From: Glandiceps talaboti
Lineage: Eukaryota; Hemichordata; Enteropneusta; Spengelidae
DNA length: 64,000 nt
Assembly (NCBI RefSeq): GCF_964340395.1
Contig: NC_135557.1
Span: 13,643,561 to 13,707,560, forward strand
Reading direction: 5' to 3'
This document shows, in pieces, positions 1-9,870 of the stretch. The position numbers and the translations under genes were made by a program. How positions within the stretch are numbered: the stretch's first letter is position 1; each line of letters begins with the position of its first letter. The notes beneath the pieces are model-generated. The model saw only the letters and a list, made by a program, of their open reading frames with translations, was not told the DNA's origin and did no database searches.

Positions 1-408
1 GTCCACCAAATCCCACTCACACCACATCTCGAGAATATTCTCGCTGTAACATTTAAAGTCCGAAATCACTGGTCTCACACCGACGTGCAAATTAACGTTG
101 GCGTAGACCGCATTATGTTTACGACGTCTTCCCCCTACCTTCCTACATGTGTACCGACCAGTGTCAGAATAAGTGATGTTTTCTATTCGGAGGTTCAAGT
201 CCGTCCCGTTCACATTAACGTCGAGTTTAGGTGGTAATTCACCACCTTCATACTGCCACAAAAGTCGGCGTGCATCTCTGCGTCGAGGGTGCCGACACGT
301 AAGGATAACATCGTCACCAACACTGGAGTAAACCTCTTCGGCTTTGATGGAAAGACAGCCAAAACAGGCGATGAGGAAAACAACACAAGCGAGCACAGCA
401 GGCTTCAT
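1..408 (-). CDS. Partial second copy: class I cytokine-receptor-like secreted protein, N-terminal 136 codons
   Basis: This is the N-terminal part of the gene that is complete at 22,783-24,048. The two are identical in the lines compared. It begins at the ATG at 408 (minus strand) and runs off the left edge of the window. It encodes a hydrophobic signal peptide, an Ig-type domain with its cysteine pair, and the start of the first fibronectin/cytokine-receptor domain, including the CYSENILEMWCEW segment typical of class I cytokine receptors. Whether this copy is intact cannot be seen. It is either a real duplicate, a second viral genome copy, or an assembly duplicate of the same locus. Confidence 0.8.
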   Translation of the reverse strand, partial: MKPAVLACVVFLIACFGCLSIKAEEVYSSVGDDVILTCRHPRRRDARRLLWQYEGGELPPKLDVNVNGTDLNLRIENITYSDTGRYTCRKVGGRRRKHNAVYANVNLHVGVRPVISDFKCYSENILEMWCEWDLVD

Positions 409-544
409 ACTTAGTTGATAATGAGGAAAGATCACCCCTTGCCTTCTTTTATAACCGTGGACTAACCGTCGTAATTTGCATAAAAGACGTGACGAATGTG
501 TTTTACTTGCGTGGATGAAAAAAAAAACACCAGAAAATTTGTTT

Positions 545-570
545 GTATATATATATATATATATATATAT
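545..570. repeat. (TA)n microsatellite
   Basis: A run of alternating TA lies upstream of the cytokine-receptor-like gene. The copy at about 24,185-24,206 is a few units shorter, one of the few differences between the two viral copies. Confidence 0.9.
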
Positions 571-679
571 TTATCACATAAATACGTGCACATGTCGCTC
601 TTTGTTACGCGAGGGAGAAGAAACTTACAGCATTCATGTGGGCATTTCTTTCGATGAAGAAAAAACGAATGGTGGACAA

Positions 680-895
680 AGGCGTACAGAACTTCCATTC
701 ACAGATTACGTCAAGGAGAAACAGCGTTTTTCCTGACAGTCTCTCCCTATGACAGACATCTTCCTTGTGATGATGAAAAGCACAAAGTATGAAGACCGTT
801 GAGTCGAAAACTCGTTGGTAGAAAAACCGACCATGGAAGAATTTGTTCTCTTTATGCAACTTATTACAAATGAAATGCGACAAATGAAGGCCTAA
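680..895 (+). pseudogene. Remnant: sulfotransferase tail fused to 3' end of the spliced basic-protein gene
   Basis: The first part matches the DNA encoding the last residues of the sulfotransferase at 21,261-22,484 (RTELPFTDYV). The second part matches the last codons of the gene ending at 20,782 ([18 protein letters not shown], then stop at 893-895). The two parts are in different frames with stops between, so it cannot encode either protein. It is nearly identical to 24,316-24,531. Confidence 0.75.
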
Positions 896-980
896 TTTAA
901 TAAGCCTTGTAATTCGAAAATAAATCTGTTTTATTAACCACATAACAAAGTGTATTTTATAGTGCTTTTATTCTTATGTA

Positions 981-984
<4 letters not shown>

Positions 985-1016
<32 letters not shown>
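985..1016. repeat. (CA)n microsatellite
   Basis: A perfect CA run lies just past the 3' end of the mucin-like gene. It corresponds to the run at about 24,620-24,650 in the second copy and to a short remnant at about 20,874-20,885. Confidence 0.9.
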
Positions 1017-1018
<2 letters not shown>

Positions 1019-1073
1019 TTCAACAGAGATGGATTCTTTTGTTTTTTAACATTTTATTTTATTTTATTATACT

Positions 1074-2864
1074 TTAACTTGTTCCATGGTGAAAGCGACT
1101 GGTTTTGACGAGTAAAAATAGGATGAATGTGATTGCACATGCAATGACAACACAAAAAACAATTGCTGTTATTGTAGAAAGGTACACACTGCCTGTCTTA
1201 TCCGCTCTCGAAGGACGCAATGTCGAATGTACATTTGTCATTGTCATTTTGCCTGTCGACGTTGTTTGTTGTATTTTATTAAAAGTTTTTGAAGATATCT
1301 CTGACAATGTTTCTCCAACCGTCGACAATGCTTTATGAGATGTTACATCCGGTGAAAGAGATGGTACTTGCATAGTGGAAGTTATTTCTTGTGAAGTAGG
1401 AGATGTATATGGTGACGATGTTGTCCTGCTGCTAGATGGTGTTGTATGTGACGTGGTAGACATTTGAGTCATGTCGTCGTCCAGAATGGATGATGTTGCT
1501 TGTAATGTGGAAGTTGATAACGTTATTTCATCTTGTGTATTTTCAATTTCTGCTACCTCTTCAAGTATTTCATCTGTGGTTGATATTTCTTGTGAAGTTG
1601 GAGATGTATATGGTGACGATGTTGTCATGCTGCTAGATGGTGTTGTATGTGACGTGGTAGACCTTTGAGTCATGTCGTCGTCCAGAATGGATGATGTTGC
1701 TTGTAATGTGGAAGTTGATAACGTTATTTCGTCTTGTGTATTTTCAATTTCTGCTACCTCTTCACGTATTTCAGCTGTGGTTGATATTTCACGTGATGTA
1801 TAGGATGTACCTTGTGGTGACGACGTTGTCTTACTGCTAGATGGTGTTTCACGTGAAGTGGTAGACATTTGAGTCATGTCTTCCTCCAGAATGGATGATG
1901 TTGCTTGTAATGTGGATGGTGATAACGTTGTTTCATCTTGTGTATTTTCAATTTCTGCTACCTCTTCACGTATTTCAGCTGTGGTTGATATATCACGTGA
2001 TGTAGGGGGTGTACCTTGTGGTGACGACGTTGTCTTACTGCTAGATGGTGTTTCACGTGAAGTGGTAGACATTTGAGTCATGTCTTCCTCCAGAATGGAT
2101 GATGTTGCTTGTAATGTGGATGGTGATAACGTTGTTTCATCTTGTGTATTTTCAATTTCTGCTACCTCTTCACGTATTTCAGCTGTGGTTGATATATCAC
2201 GTGATGTAGGGGGTGTACCTTGTGGTGACGACGTTGTCTTACTGCTAGATGGTGTTTCACGTGAAGTGGTAGACATTTGAGTCATGTCTTCGTCCAGAAT
2301 GGATGATGTTGCTTGTAATGTGGAAGGTGATAACGTTATTTCGTCTTGTGTATTTTCAATTTCTGCTACCTCTTCACGTATTTCAGCTGTGGTTGATATT
2401 TCACGTGATGTAGGGGATGTACCTTGTGGTGACGACGTTATTTCACGTGAAGTGATAGACATTTGAGTCATGTCGTCCTCCAGAATGGATGATGTTGCTT
2501 GTAATGTGGAAGGTGATAACGTTATTTCGTCTTGTGTATTTTCAATTTCTGCTACCTCTTCACGTATTTCAGCTGTGGTTGATATTTCACGTGATGTAGG
2601 GGATGTACCTTGTGGTGACGACGTTGTTTCACGTGAGGTGATAGACATTTGAGTCATTTCTTCCTCCAGAATGGATGATGTTGCTTGTAATGTGGAAGGT
2701 GATAACGTTATTTCGTCTTGTGTATTTTCAATTTCTGCTACCTCTTCAAGTATTTCATTTGTGGTTGATATTTCTTGTGAATTCACACCTTTCACGCATG
2801 TGTACGATTTGGAGCAGATGCATGGTGCATCTGTCAATCTCAATTGAAACAAGTATGTATACAT
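1074..2864 (-). CDS. Mucin-like membrane glycoprotein, truncated or rearranged second copy
   Basis: The C-terminal half matches the protein at 24,710-27,901: Ser/Thr-rich repeats of about 62-68 residues (each with EEVAEIENTQDE and SSILE-D-MTQ), then a Ser/Thr-rich stalk, a single hydrophobic segment (ITAIVFCVVIACAITFILFL) and a short basic tail. There are about 7 repeat units here against about 11 in the longer copy, and the arrays differ from about 1,570 onward. The signal peptide and Cys-rich N-terminal domain are missing. Instead the frame continues past about 2,783 into about 27 unrelated residues containing CICSKSYTC and opens with an ATG at 2,864 that has no signal peptide. This end is probably a recombination or integration junction, so the gene is unlikely to make a normal surface protein. 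Confidence 0.7.
   Translation of the reverse strand: MYTYLFQLRLTDAPCICSKSYTCVKGVNSQEISTTNEILEEVAEIENTQDEITLSPSTLQATSSILEEEMTQMSITSRETTSSPQGTSPTSREISTTAEIREEVAEIENTQDEITLSPSTLQATSSILEDDMTQMSITSREITSSPQGTSPTSREISTTAEIREEVAEIENTQDEITLSPSTLQATSSILDEDMTQMSTTSRETPSSSKTTSSPQGTPPTSRDISTTAEIREEVAEIENTQDETTLSPSTLQATSSILEEDMTQMSTTSRETPSSSKTTSSPQGTPPTSRDISTTAEIREEVAEIENTQDETTLSPSTLQATSSILEEDMTQMSTTSRETPSSSKTTSSPQGTSYTSREISTTAEIREEVAEIENTQDEITLSTSTLQATSSILDDDMTQRSTTSHTTPSSSMTTSSPYTSPTSQEISTTDEILEEVAEIENTQDEITLSTSTLQATSSILDDDMTQMSTTSHTTPSSSRTTSSPYTSPTSQEITSTMQVPSLSPDVTSHKALSTVGETLSEISSKTFNKIQQTTSTGKMTMTNVHSTLRPSRADKTGSVYLSTITAIVFCVVIACAITFILFLLVKTSRFHHGTS
1471..2780 (-). repeat. In-frame tandem repeat array, units of 186-204 bp
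   Basis: About seven units, recognisable by the recurring sense-strand CATTCTGGA and by spacing of 186, 201 or 204 bp. Unit lengths are multiples of three, so gain or loss of units keeps the reading frame. The size classes differ by presence of a TPSSSKTTSS-type insert. Confidence 0.9.
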
Positions 2865-3454
2865 TTTACAAAGTAGGGCAATAATACCTAATCACTTCAT
2901 TGTTACGATGTCTACCATGAAGTATGTAAACTTACTGATGCGCAATGTGGGTTTCAATGTCATTTATTATTTGCCGTGGAAACGGGTGTACATATCCGGG
3001 GTATGTAGGAGATCATAAAAGCCCAGTGCAGTCCAAGATTGCAAGCTTTTCTGGCATTTGAACAACGTTTTTGACAACTGACTTTCACCATGGGACTTGA
3101 CAAAAATCACATATGTAGCTAAATTTCTTGCATAAATCATGAATTTGCAAGCCTCCCCTTATGGAGGGCATTCAGTTTAAATCTGGTTTAACATGCATTT
3201 TACGGAAGAACAGAAACACAGCTAAATTTTTTAATTAAAATTCACAGGCATCACACATCTGAATTGTTGGATCATATTTGTTTTAAAACTCTTGATAGTA
3301 TAAATCAAGCAAGAAACAATTTCTTTTTCAGATTTCTATATTTAAAAAAATTGTTTCGATTGTATTTATGTTGGTACTTTTTTTACTCAATATGCAATCT
3401 TTGTTTTCTTTACGACTTCTTGCTTATAGATGATATCCTTATTATGTTTTCCAG

Positions 3455-3519
3455 AATACGGTTGACAATAATCCAACTGATGTTGGTATTCGTGAGTTTA
3501 ATATCACGTACAGCGGCAG
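3455..3519 (+). CDS. Candidate internal host exon (65 bp)
   Basis: A pyrimidine-rich tract ending in TTTTCCAG precedes the segment and GCAG/GTTAGT follows it, so both splice sites fit consensus. Read from the first base the segment encodes about 21 residues with no stop (NTVDNNPTDVGIREFNITYS), protein-like and containing an N-glycosylation sequon, as in an extracellular domain. No partner exon was found nearby, so this is tentative. Confidence 0.3.
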
Positions 3520-3740
3520 GTTAGTAAATATTAATTTTACAGCACCCGATTATCTATGAACGGTTTTACATGCTCATGATCATTTATCCTGCACTGCTGT
3601 AAGGCCAAAAAAGGAATTGTTTCTGGTCAGGACATTTTGTCTAAACCCTAAACAAACCTGTCACTATTTAAAATAAATCTACCATTTAAGGCAGTTACTG
3701 TTCTTTTTATCGAGTACTTGAGACCCCTGTATATAAACAA

Positions 3741-4033
3741 TTACACTCTTTTGAAAGTTCAATTCAAACAATCAAAACCAAGTGAGGTATCTGATAACAG
3801 GAGGTCATGAAATAGATGTCTTTTGTTCAATCTCAGACTAAGGTTCAATCCATTGTCTTTGCAAACTTGTCTGCTTTTACTTGTCTGAGATAAAAAAAAT
3901 AGCGTTTCTAGTGACTTAGGTCAACTTCACTCAGTCTACATATATATTGGCGTCCTTGTATTGTACGACCTCCTATTATCAGATACCTCATGTGGCATTG
4001 ATTGTTTAAAATGGACTTTGAAAAAAGTGTATA
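3741..4033. mobile_element. Fold-back (MITE-like) element 1
   Basis: Arms at about 3,741-3,806 and 3,967-4,033 are imperfect inverted repeats; the inner ends read GAGGTATCTGATAACAGGAG and its near-perfect complement. There is no coding capacity between them, as expected of a non-autonomous inverted-repeat element. Outer limits and target-site duplication are not clear. Confidence 0.6.
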
Positions 4034-4551
4034 ATTTTTTAGATGCAAGGGTCTTATCAATTGAGTTTATCTTGAAAATCACAGCTGCGTCTATTCCATT
4101 CACGCTGGTCATTAGAATTTCATTTGATAAGACCCTGTATTTATAAAGGTTACAGCCTGCTTCGGAATGTCAAGTAACGGTGTAGCCAACATTTGTAATT
4201 CCTCAGACCACTAAAGTCATTCTGAAGTGAGATGTAAGGTGTTTGTACTTCTTATAAGGATTATAATACATTAAGGCTGGGGTGAACGTAAACAGTTTCT
4301 TTAATGATTTGCAATCATAAAAACACCAATTCACTAGTCTTTCACGTATGATCATTAATTATCAAAAAAGATGTGCAATCAGAGAGGTCCTAAAAATGTC
4401 ATCAATACTTTGAGGGCTATGCCAATTTCGTTAAGTCTTTTTCCCCCAATTCTTAAAATTTGATGTCTAAACTTCTTTACGCAAATTGCTTAACCTCTTT
4501 ACCACAGAAAGCCTTTAAAAATAGTACAAGTATCAATTACCTAGATGCTGA

Positions 4552-4902
4552 GAGTGTATAATCTCTTTGTCATTAAAAAAAAGCTTAATAGCATCTGGGT
4601 GTTCGAGACACACATACAATCCTTGTCATAAAAATTTAAAAGCTTAGCATTTGAGGTTTCCCATTCAACAATTTATTCTAAAACAGAAGACATCAAGCAT
4701 TGCGTCAACGCGAGTCGATAGATAAGTTAGTGTTGTTTCGCCTGGACTGTTTGTTTTGTCACCTCAGGCTGTTGCACAAAACCTCAAATACTAAACTTTT
4801 ATGATATGGATTGTGTCTCAAACACCCAAATGCTAAGCTTTCATGATATGGATTTTGTGTATCAAACACTCAAATGTTAAGCTTTTATGACAAAGAGTGT
4901 AA
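4552..4902. mobile_element. Fold-back (MITE-like) element 2, member of a dispersed family
   Basis: Arms at about 4,552-4,660 and 4,776-4,902 are inverted relative to each other, sharing motifs such as AAACCTCAAAT, AAGCTTTTATGA and ATGACAAAGAG. The right arm also contains internal direct copies of the motif. A relative lies at about 59,290-59,400, on the other side of the viral block, which supports a host repeat family. Confidence 0.65.
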
Positions 4903-5261
4903 TTGCCCTAGTGCGTTTATTGCTTTTGTACGTATGACAATGATCATGAGTAGCCTCAATGATTGGATGGTTGACCTTGCAAGTGTTGTCTGCGCACAAC
5001 CCGTATACTTGGCAAATCAAGCTATGTGTCTTTTCAAGGATACCATGCATAGCAGTTGATTGGTTGAATACTTAATTCAACTCCTTATTTGGAGAGGAAA
5101 AATGTCTGGTTGACCATCCATCTGCTCACTATACTGAAATGGTGAAAACACTGAGTTATTGGTTGGGGTCACATGTTAAAATTACACTGGAGACATGGGA
5201 TTTTTAGTCACCAACCAAAACCCAGCATGAATGTTTTACAGATCTAGACATGTACTAAAAA

Positions 5262-5570
5262 ATACTATAGGTTCCTATAGGGCAATCCTACAGGACAGTT
5301 TAAAAGGGCAGTCCTAAAGGGCAACCTATGTTTTTTTTGACACGATTCCTATAGGACAACGTACCCTACTTGCATCCAATAGGACAACCCCGTGGGCGTC
5401 AAAACAACTATTAACGTCCAATAGGACACCCTATAAGTCCGCATCGATCCTAGAGGACAACCCTATTAGTGTCCAATAGGACAGCCCTGTAGGTCCCAGA
5501 TGACAATCCTATTGGCATCCAACAGGACAACCTTGTAGGCCCTAGAGAACCATCCTATAGGCCATCATTT
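5262..5570. repeat. Degenerate tandem repeat of about 30-35 bp units
   Basis: Roughly eight to ten imperfect units built around CCTATAGG and AATAGGACAACCC. The core is itself palindromic, so units read similarly on both strands. No function can be inferred. Confidence 0.75.
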
Positions 5571-5649
5571 AGCTAGTCAAAAATAGATGAAACCAAGCTG
5601 TTTCTTAGAAAATATGCTAACATTTTAATTGAAATGGAACTTCTTGAAA

Positions 5650-5736
5650 AAGCCCGTCATTATTTACGACCTGGGGAGATGTAGGGGGTGTGGTTTATTC
5701 AAAAACTTGGGAGTGAAGGTCGTAAATAATGATGGC
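5650..5736. repeat. Short inverted repeat
   Basis: GTCATTATTTACGACCT near 5,652 and its complement AGGTCGTAAATAATGA near 5,717 form arms of about 17 bp around a loop of about 50 bp. This may be a decayed fold-back element. Confidence 0.6.
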
Positions 5737-6127
5737 TCCCTAATAGTAGAGTGTGGAATGACTGGAAAAGCCTTGACAGATCCACAACAACGTGATAGTG
5801 ACCATGCGTCTTAATTTTGTCTTGTAGTAGTCCCAAACAGAATATATACATCTATAAAACACAAATCTACTTCAGAGGCTTGAAACAACATGTTTACTCT
5901 CGAAAGCAATTCTGTGGTAAACCATTTCGAACAATTGACATAGCAAACTGTCATAGAGTAGTGGGTTAGTTTTTATAATCAAGGTAAAACTTCAGTTAAT
6001 GAAATGAAAACATTGAACCATAGACCGTACATGAAAGGGGTGTAATTCTATTATCTAAAAGAATCTATAAGTAGCCAGATATAAACAGTGAACTGAGAAC
6101 CAAAGACAACATAATAAATGGGTACAT

Positions 6128-6267
6128 GTGTGGAAACATATAAATCCCTTTACACTTGGTCCAAGCCAAACAGGGCATTAATTTAGTCTATTGTTTAGTA
6201 AATGCATACAGGTGTGGAAACATATAAATCCCTTTACACTTGGCCCAAGCCAACCAGGGCATTAATC
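6128..6267. repeat. 84-bp direct duplication
   Basis: GTGTGGAAACATATAAATCC and the following about 35 bases occur at 6,128 and again at 6,212 with only a few differences. Confidence 0.8.
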
Positions 6268-6400
6268 TGATAGTGGATTTGCATAATCCCATATCTTTGG
6301 CCAATTATGATTCAATGTAGATTCATGTGACTGTTTATATCCAATGACGTGTAGCGGGCTGGAGCACAGATGATTTATGGGAAATGGGGTAGGATATAAT

Positions 6401-6500
6401 NNNNNNNNNNNNNNNNNNNNNNNNNNNNNNNNNNNNNNNNNNNNNNNNNNNNNNNNNNNNNNNNNNNNNNNNNNNNNNNNNNNNNNNNNNNNNNNNNNNN
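6401..6500. other. Assembly gap (100 N)
   Basis: Exactly 100 unknown bases, a common placeholder for a scaffold gap of unknown size. The order and distance of sequence to its left and right are therefore not shown by continuous sequence. Confidence 0.99.
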
Positions 6501-6523
6501 GCCGTTTTTCCGTCTACCAAAAC

Positions 6524-7945
6524 ATGCCAGCGTCAACACAGTTGGTTTTGGCAGATATATGTAAGACAGAGCCAACAAACTTGAAGAAGCAATTGATAGA
6601 AACAGTGTTGAGGGAGTTTGTGCAAGAAACTAAAGAGGTTGATAGAAAGAAACACTCTAGGCCATTAAATCGTGCACTCTATTGCTTTGGAGTAGCTGGA
6701 CCTTATATCATTATGAGGGATTGCAATGGTTATAAAAGATATCAGAGGTGGTTCCCATGCGGAATACATTATCTAAAACAAATATTCTTGTATACAGACT
6801 ATGACTTAAAAGTCAACGATTCTCAAAATAGCGTTTTCTACATCAGTAGAGAAAGGTTATACCCAAACTGTTTGAAATTGTACAGTGTTAACATCGACTC
6901 TTTGATGCGCGGATGGGACAAATGGCAACCACGAGTCGAATGGGTTAGCGAGTACCGACTGCCAAAAGACATGCTTCTGAAAGTGCATCTGTTTGAGGAA
7001 TTTGTTTTATTCTTGGTGCAAATCTGTTCCACATGTGATATATTCATTCTTCACAGAGATGGACCTTGGAAAATCAAAGACAATCTTAGTTCTTGTATGC
7101 AATTGAAACCATTTTTAAAGTATAACATTATTCTTTACCCAGACCTACCTTCGTTGACAATGTGTTTCATGCCAGGACCTTGTAATCAGGACGACTGCTA
7201 CATTGTTTACGCTTCCAATGCTATTTCGATGAAAGTTATTGTGCAGTTGGTCAGCATTGATTCAAGATACAGGAGTGTTACCGACGTGATAACAAGAACG
7301 AATGACGAAGACGAACCTTTGTTGTGTAACAAAAACACTCTTATTGCTTATCCACCAGTGGAAGTAGGTGATTATTTCCCGTCCATGTTTTTCGTGTCCT
7401 CGGTTGGTCTAGTCTTCCTAGGCAAAATGTATTTCACAAATCGCGAGGTAGACAGGCACAGCAAAACATGTCTAATGCAAGTGAAGATACCAATTTATCT
7501 CCTTGACATGAGTGGCACTGTTCATTGGCAGAATTATATACCGGTATCTTCACTTGACATGGGTGGCACTGGTCATTGGCAGGAATTGACTATGAAAAGC
7601 AAAGACATACGTGTGAAAGTGGACTTTTTCAACAAGCTCATGTCTCCATGTGTGTTTAGATGCAAAGGTAGCAAACATGTGTCGTCCTGTCTGAAAAAGA
7701 AAACAACAGTGCCCCTGACAGGAAAAGTTTTCAAAAATGGAAAAAAACTTCTATTGTACTGGGGAGATGAACGCCTGGTTTGCACAAGGTTACTGTTTAC
7801 AGAATATAATATTGTGATTGATTTCGAAGAAATGACCACCACCCTGGTGAAAAAGTGTCATAACCGATGGTGTCAATCAATAACAAGATACCGCCCGCAG
7901 GTTTGTGAACCCATTGGAGCATGGGAAGAGAACATTTGCCCTTAA
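6524..7945 (+). CDS. Viral protein of unknown function, 473 residues (start uncertain)
   Basis: A long open frame begins in the gap; the first ATG after it is at 6,524 (AACATGCC). No signal peptide or membrane segment is evident. It is rich in aromatic and cysteine residues spread through the chain, suggesting a folded soluble protein. A short internal duplication is visible: LLDMSGTVHWQ is followed about 17 residues later by SLDMGGTGHWQ, from a direct DNA repeat at about 7,503-7,581. An AATAAA at 7,972-7,977 would end the transcript. I do not recognise the family. The N-terminus may be longer because the gap hides upstream sequence. Confidence 0.75.
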   Translation: MPASTQLVLADICKTEPTNLKKQLIETVLREFVQETKEVDRKKHSRPLNRALYCFGVAGPYIIMRDCNGYKRYQRWFPCGIHYLKQIFLYTDYDLKVNDSQNSVFYISRERLYPNCLKLYSVNIDSLMRGWDKWQPRVEWVSEYRLPKDMLLKVHLFEEFVLFLVQICSTCDIFILHRDGPWKIKDNLSSCMQLKPFLKYNIILYPDLPSLTMCFMPGPCNQDDCYIVYASNAISMKVIVQLVSIDSRYRSVTDVITRTNDEDEPLLCNKNTLIAYPPVEVGDYFPSMFFVSSVGLVFLGKMYFTNREVDRHSKTCLMQVKIPIYLLDMSGTVHWQNYIPVSSLDMGGTGHWQELTMKSKDIRVKVDFFNKLMSPCVFRCKGSKHVSSCLKKKTTVPLTGKVFKNGKKLLLYWGDERLVCTRLLFTEYNIVIDFEEMTTTLVKKCHNRWCQSITRYRPQVCEPIGAWEENICP

Positions 7946-8137
7946 AAGGACAAAAAAAAAAGCAATAACAAAATAAATGATTTGTTCTTAATTTTCATGT
8001 TAATTATCACTTCATGTTTAAAGTTCGTAATAAAAACAGTCATTGGGTTCTGGCCCATGCACATTTTCTCAACAACATCCTCTTTTGTTTCGTGGCAATA
8101 CATCTCTTCAGGAAATGGGTTGTGAAACTTCACATGT

Positions 8138-8900
8138 ATGCAAATGAGGCTTCTGAAACATTTTCGTGGGAGTATCAATTGGCAAATGGTCACATGACAT
8201 ATATGCAAATTAGAATTTGACAGTTTTCTGTAACACGTGTGTGTAGACTTTTTTTTCAAAATTTTTTTGAGTCGCTAGTGGTTGGGTGTGTAGATTTTTT
8301 AAAAACCCCACATTTTTGCATGTTTAAATTGACCCTTATAAATCTCCCACAATTCATTGGACACAGAATTGTTTTGTGACAACACATCACTTCACTTGAC
8401 ATGCATTCTCTTGTGCATGCAAATGAGGCTTCTGAAACATTTTCGTGGGAGTATCAATTGGCGTATGGTCACATGACATATATGCAAATTAGAATTTGAC
8501 AGTTTTCTTTAACACGTGTGTGTACACTTTTTTTTCAAAAACTTTTTGAGTCGCTAGTGGTTGGGTGTGTAGATTTTTTAAAAACCCCACATTTTTGCAT
8601 GTTTAAATTGACCCTTATAAATCTCCCACAATTCATTGGACACAGAATTGTTTCGTGACAACACATCACTTCACTTGACATGCATTCTCTTGTGCATGCA
8701 AATGAGGCTTCTGAAACATTTTCGCGGGAGTATCAATTGGCGAATGGTCACATGACATATATGCACATTAGAATTTGACAGTTTTCTGTAACACGTGTGT
8801 GTAGACTTTTTTTTTCAAAATTTTTTTGAGTCGCTAGTGGGTGGGTGTGTAGATTTTTTAAAAACCCCACATTTTTGCATGTTTAAATTGACCCTTAAAA
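8138..8900 (+). repeat. 279-bp tandem repeat array with octamer motifs, about 2.7 copies
   Basis: ATGCAAATGAGGCTTCTGAA begins at 8,138, 8,417 and 8,696, exactly 279 bp apart. Each unit carries ATGCAAAT at its start, TCACATGACATATATGCAAA about 50 bp on (with a base change in the third copy), and a T-rich segment followed by AAAAACCCCACATTTTTGCA. The array lies between the gene ending at 7,945 and the gene starting at 9,187, both on the plus strand, so it could act as an upstream enhancer. A diverged single copy lies at about 15,720-15,930. Confidence 0.9.
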
Positions 8901-9031
8901 ACTGTTTCACAGGTTATGTGATCACGTTCTTTTGTTTTTTCTTGTACATGGCCCAGTGTGTGCCTATGTTTGACATGACCAGTCAAAAAGAGTATCGTTA
9001 TCATAACGTGAGACCGTGAGAAAGTGTATAG

Positions 9032-9122
9032 TGACGTCATAACTTTCATAATTGTCATCGTCCAATGGATTGTCGTTACGTCACGATTTTTTTGTAGTCC
9101 ACGTTATAGTTTTCTATATAAG
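9032..9122 (+). promoter_or_regulatory. Promoter of the 9,187 gene: CRE, CCAAT and TATA box
   Basis: TGACGTCA at 9,032-9,039, CCAAT at 9,062-9,066, a half CRE (TACGTCA) at 9,077-9,083 and CTATATAAG at 9,114-9,122 are arranged as in an animal RNA polymerase II promoter. The TATA box sits about 70 bp before the ATG. Confidence 0.75.
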
Positions 9123-9186
9123 CAGGGTATTGAAATCTGACATATCATATCTTACCAACCTTCACACAGACTTGTAATCCCAAAAC

Positions 9187-9870
9187 ATGGAGACCCAAGA
9201 AGATAATAAGAAGGGCAGAATGTTCGAAAGTTACAGGGAAATGACCAACTACTACCGGCAACTACTGTTGTCTGCCCAGGAGGAAGAGGTGGAGACCCTG
9301 GGACACTTTCTCGTGGCAAATGAGAAGGTCAACTATATTCAACACCTAAATGGAGAAGACTATAGCATGTGTGCTGAGATGAGCAGAGACGAACTTGAAA
9401 GGTGCAATGACTCCATGATAACACTGACCGTTAGTAAAGACCTCAGCCATGCAGTTACCGATGTTGATCTTTGGAACGAGTGGTATGACATTGCAGACTA
9501 CTGTGAGTTCATTTTGGAGGATGACCATACCCGAGTCAGGGACAAATATGGAGAATATATCAGGCCACGAGGTTTGGGTGTCATATACAATGTTCGGTGG
9601 CCTGGTGTTGGCATGGATATTACTACGTTACCTCGAATACACAGAATGACACTAGAAGTGGGCAAGTCTTTCATTCGCCAGCAGGAGACTGAGCTCGACT
9701 GTAAGGTCCACAGACATCAGACAAGAGAGTTTGACAGAACGCACACCAATTTCTACCTACTGAAACCTGGCTTTGCCATTCCCATAGTGTACAAGCGATC
9801 TGAACGAAAGGGCACAGAGAGGAAATGCTGGGTGACTGAAGAGGAGTTTTGGGGGTGCAGGAATAAATGA
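9187..9870 (+). CDS. Viral protein of unknown function, 227 residues
   Basis: It starts at an ATG in good context (AACATGG) about 70 bp after a clear TATA box and ends with AATAAA (9,862-9,867) overlapping the stop. The protein is soluble and acidic in its N-terminal half, with no signal peptide or membrane helix. The C-terminal part has alternating basic and aromatic residues. I recognise no family. The strong promoter with a CRE suggests early or high expression, but that is inference. Confidence 0.8.
   Translation: METQEDNKKGRMFESYREMTNYYRQLLLSAQEEEVETLGHFLVANEKVNYIQHLNGEDYSMCAEMSRDELERCNDSMITLTVSKDLSHAVTDVDLWNEWYDIADYCEFILEDDHTRVRDKYGEYIRPRGLGVIYNVRWPGVGMDITTLPRIHRMTLEVGKSFIRQQETELDCKVHRHQTREFDRTHTNFYLLKPGFAIPIVYKRSERKGTERKCWVTEEEFWGCRNK

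Larger units (their letters stand above)
2865..6400. other. Host-like noncoding DNA with fold-back elements, no convincing complete gene
   Basis: AT-rich sequence without long protein-like frames. It holds one candidate exon (3,455-3,519), two fold-back elements, a degenerate tandem repeat and a short duplicated segment, listed separately. Its texture matches the DNA right of 40.6 kb rather than the dense viral block, so I read it as host. I see nothing else to support between these elements. Confidence 0.6.

Noticed and set aside
605-943. 112-codon minus-strand frame (also 24,241-24,579)
   Set aside because: Antisense of a mosaic remnant. It has no start context and no protein-like domain.
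1105-2884. Series of about 60-residue plus-strand frames (and 24,741-26,993)
   Set aside because: They recur once per repeat unit and are the antisense of the mucin-like genes. The minus-strand frame has signal peptide, stalk and membrane helix.
3264-3524. 86-codon plus-strand frame as a complete gene
   Set aside because: Most of it is hydrophobic low-complexity translation of an AT-rich intron. Only the 65-bp part between splice sites was kept as a candidate exon.
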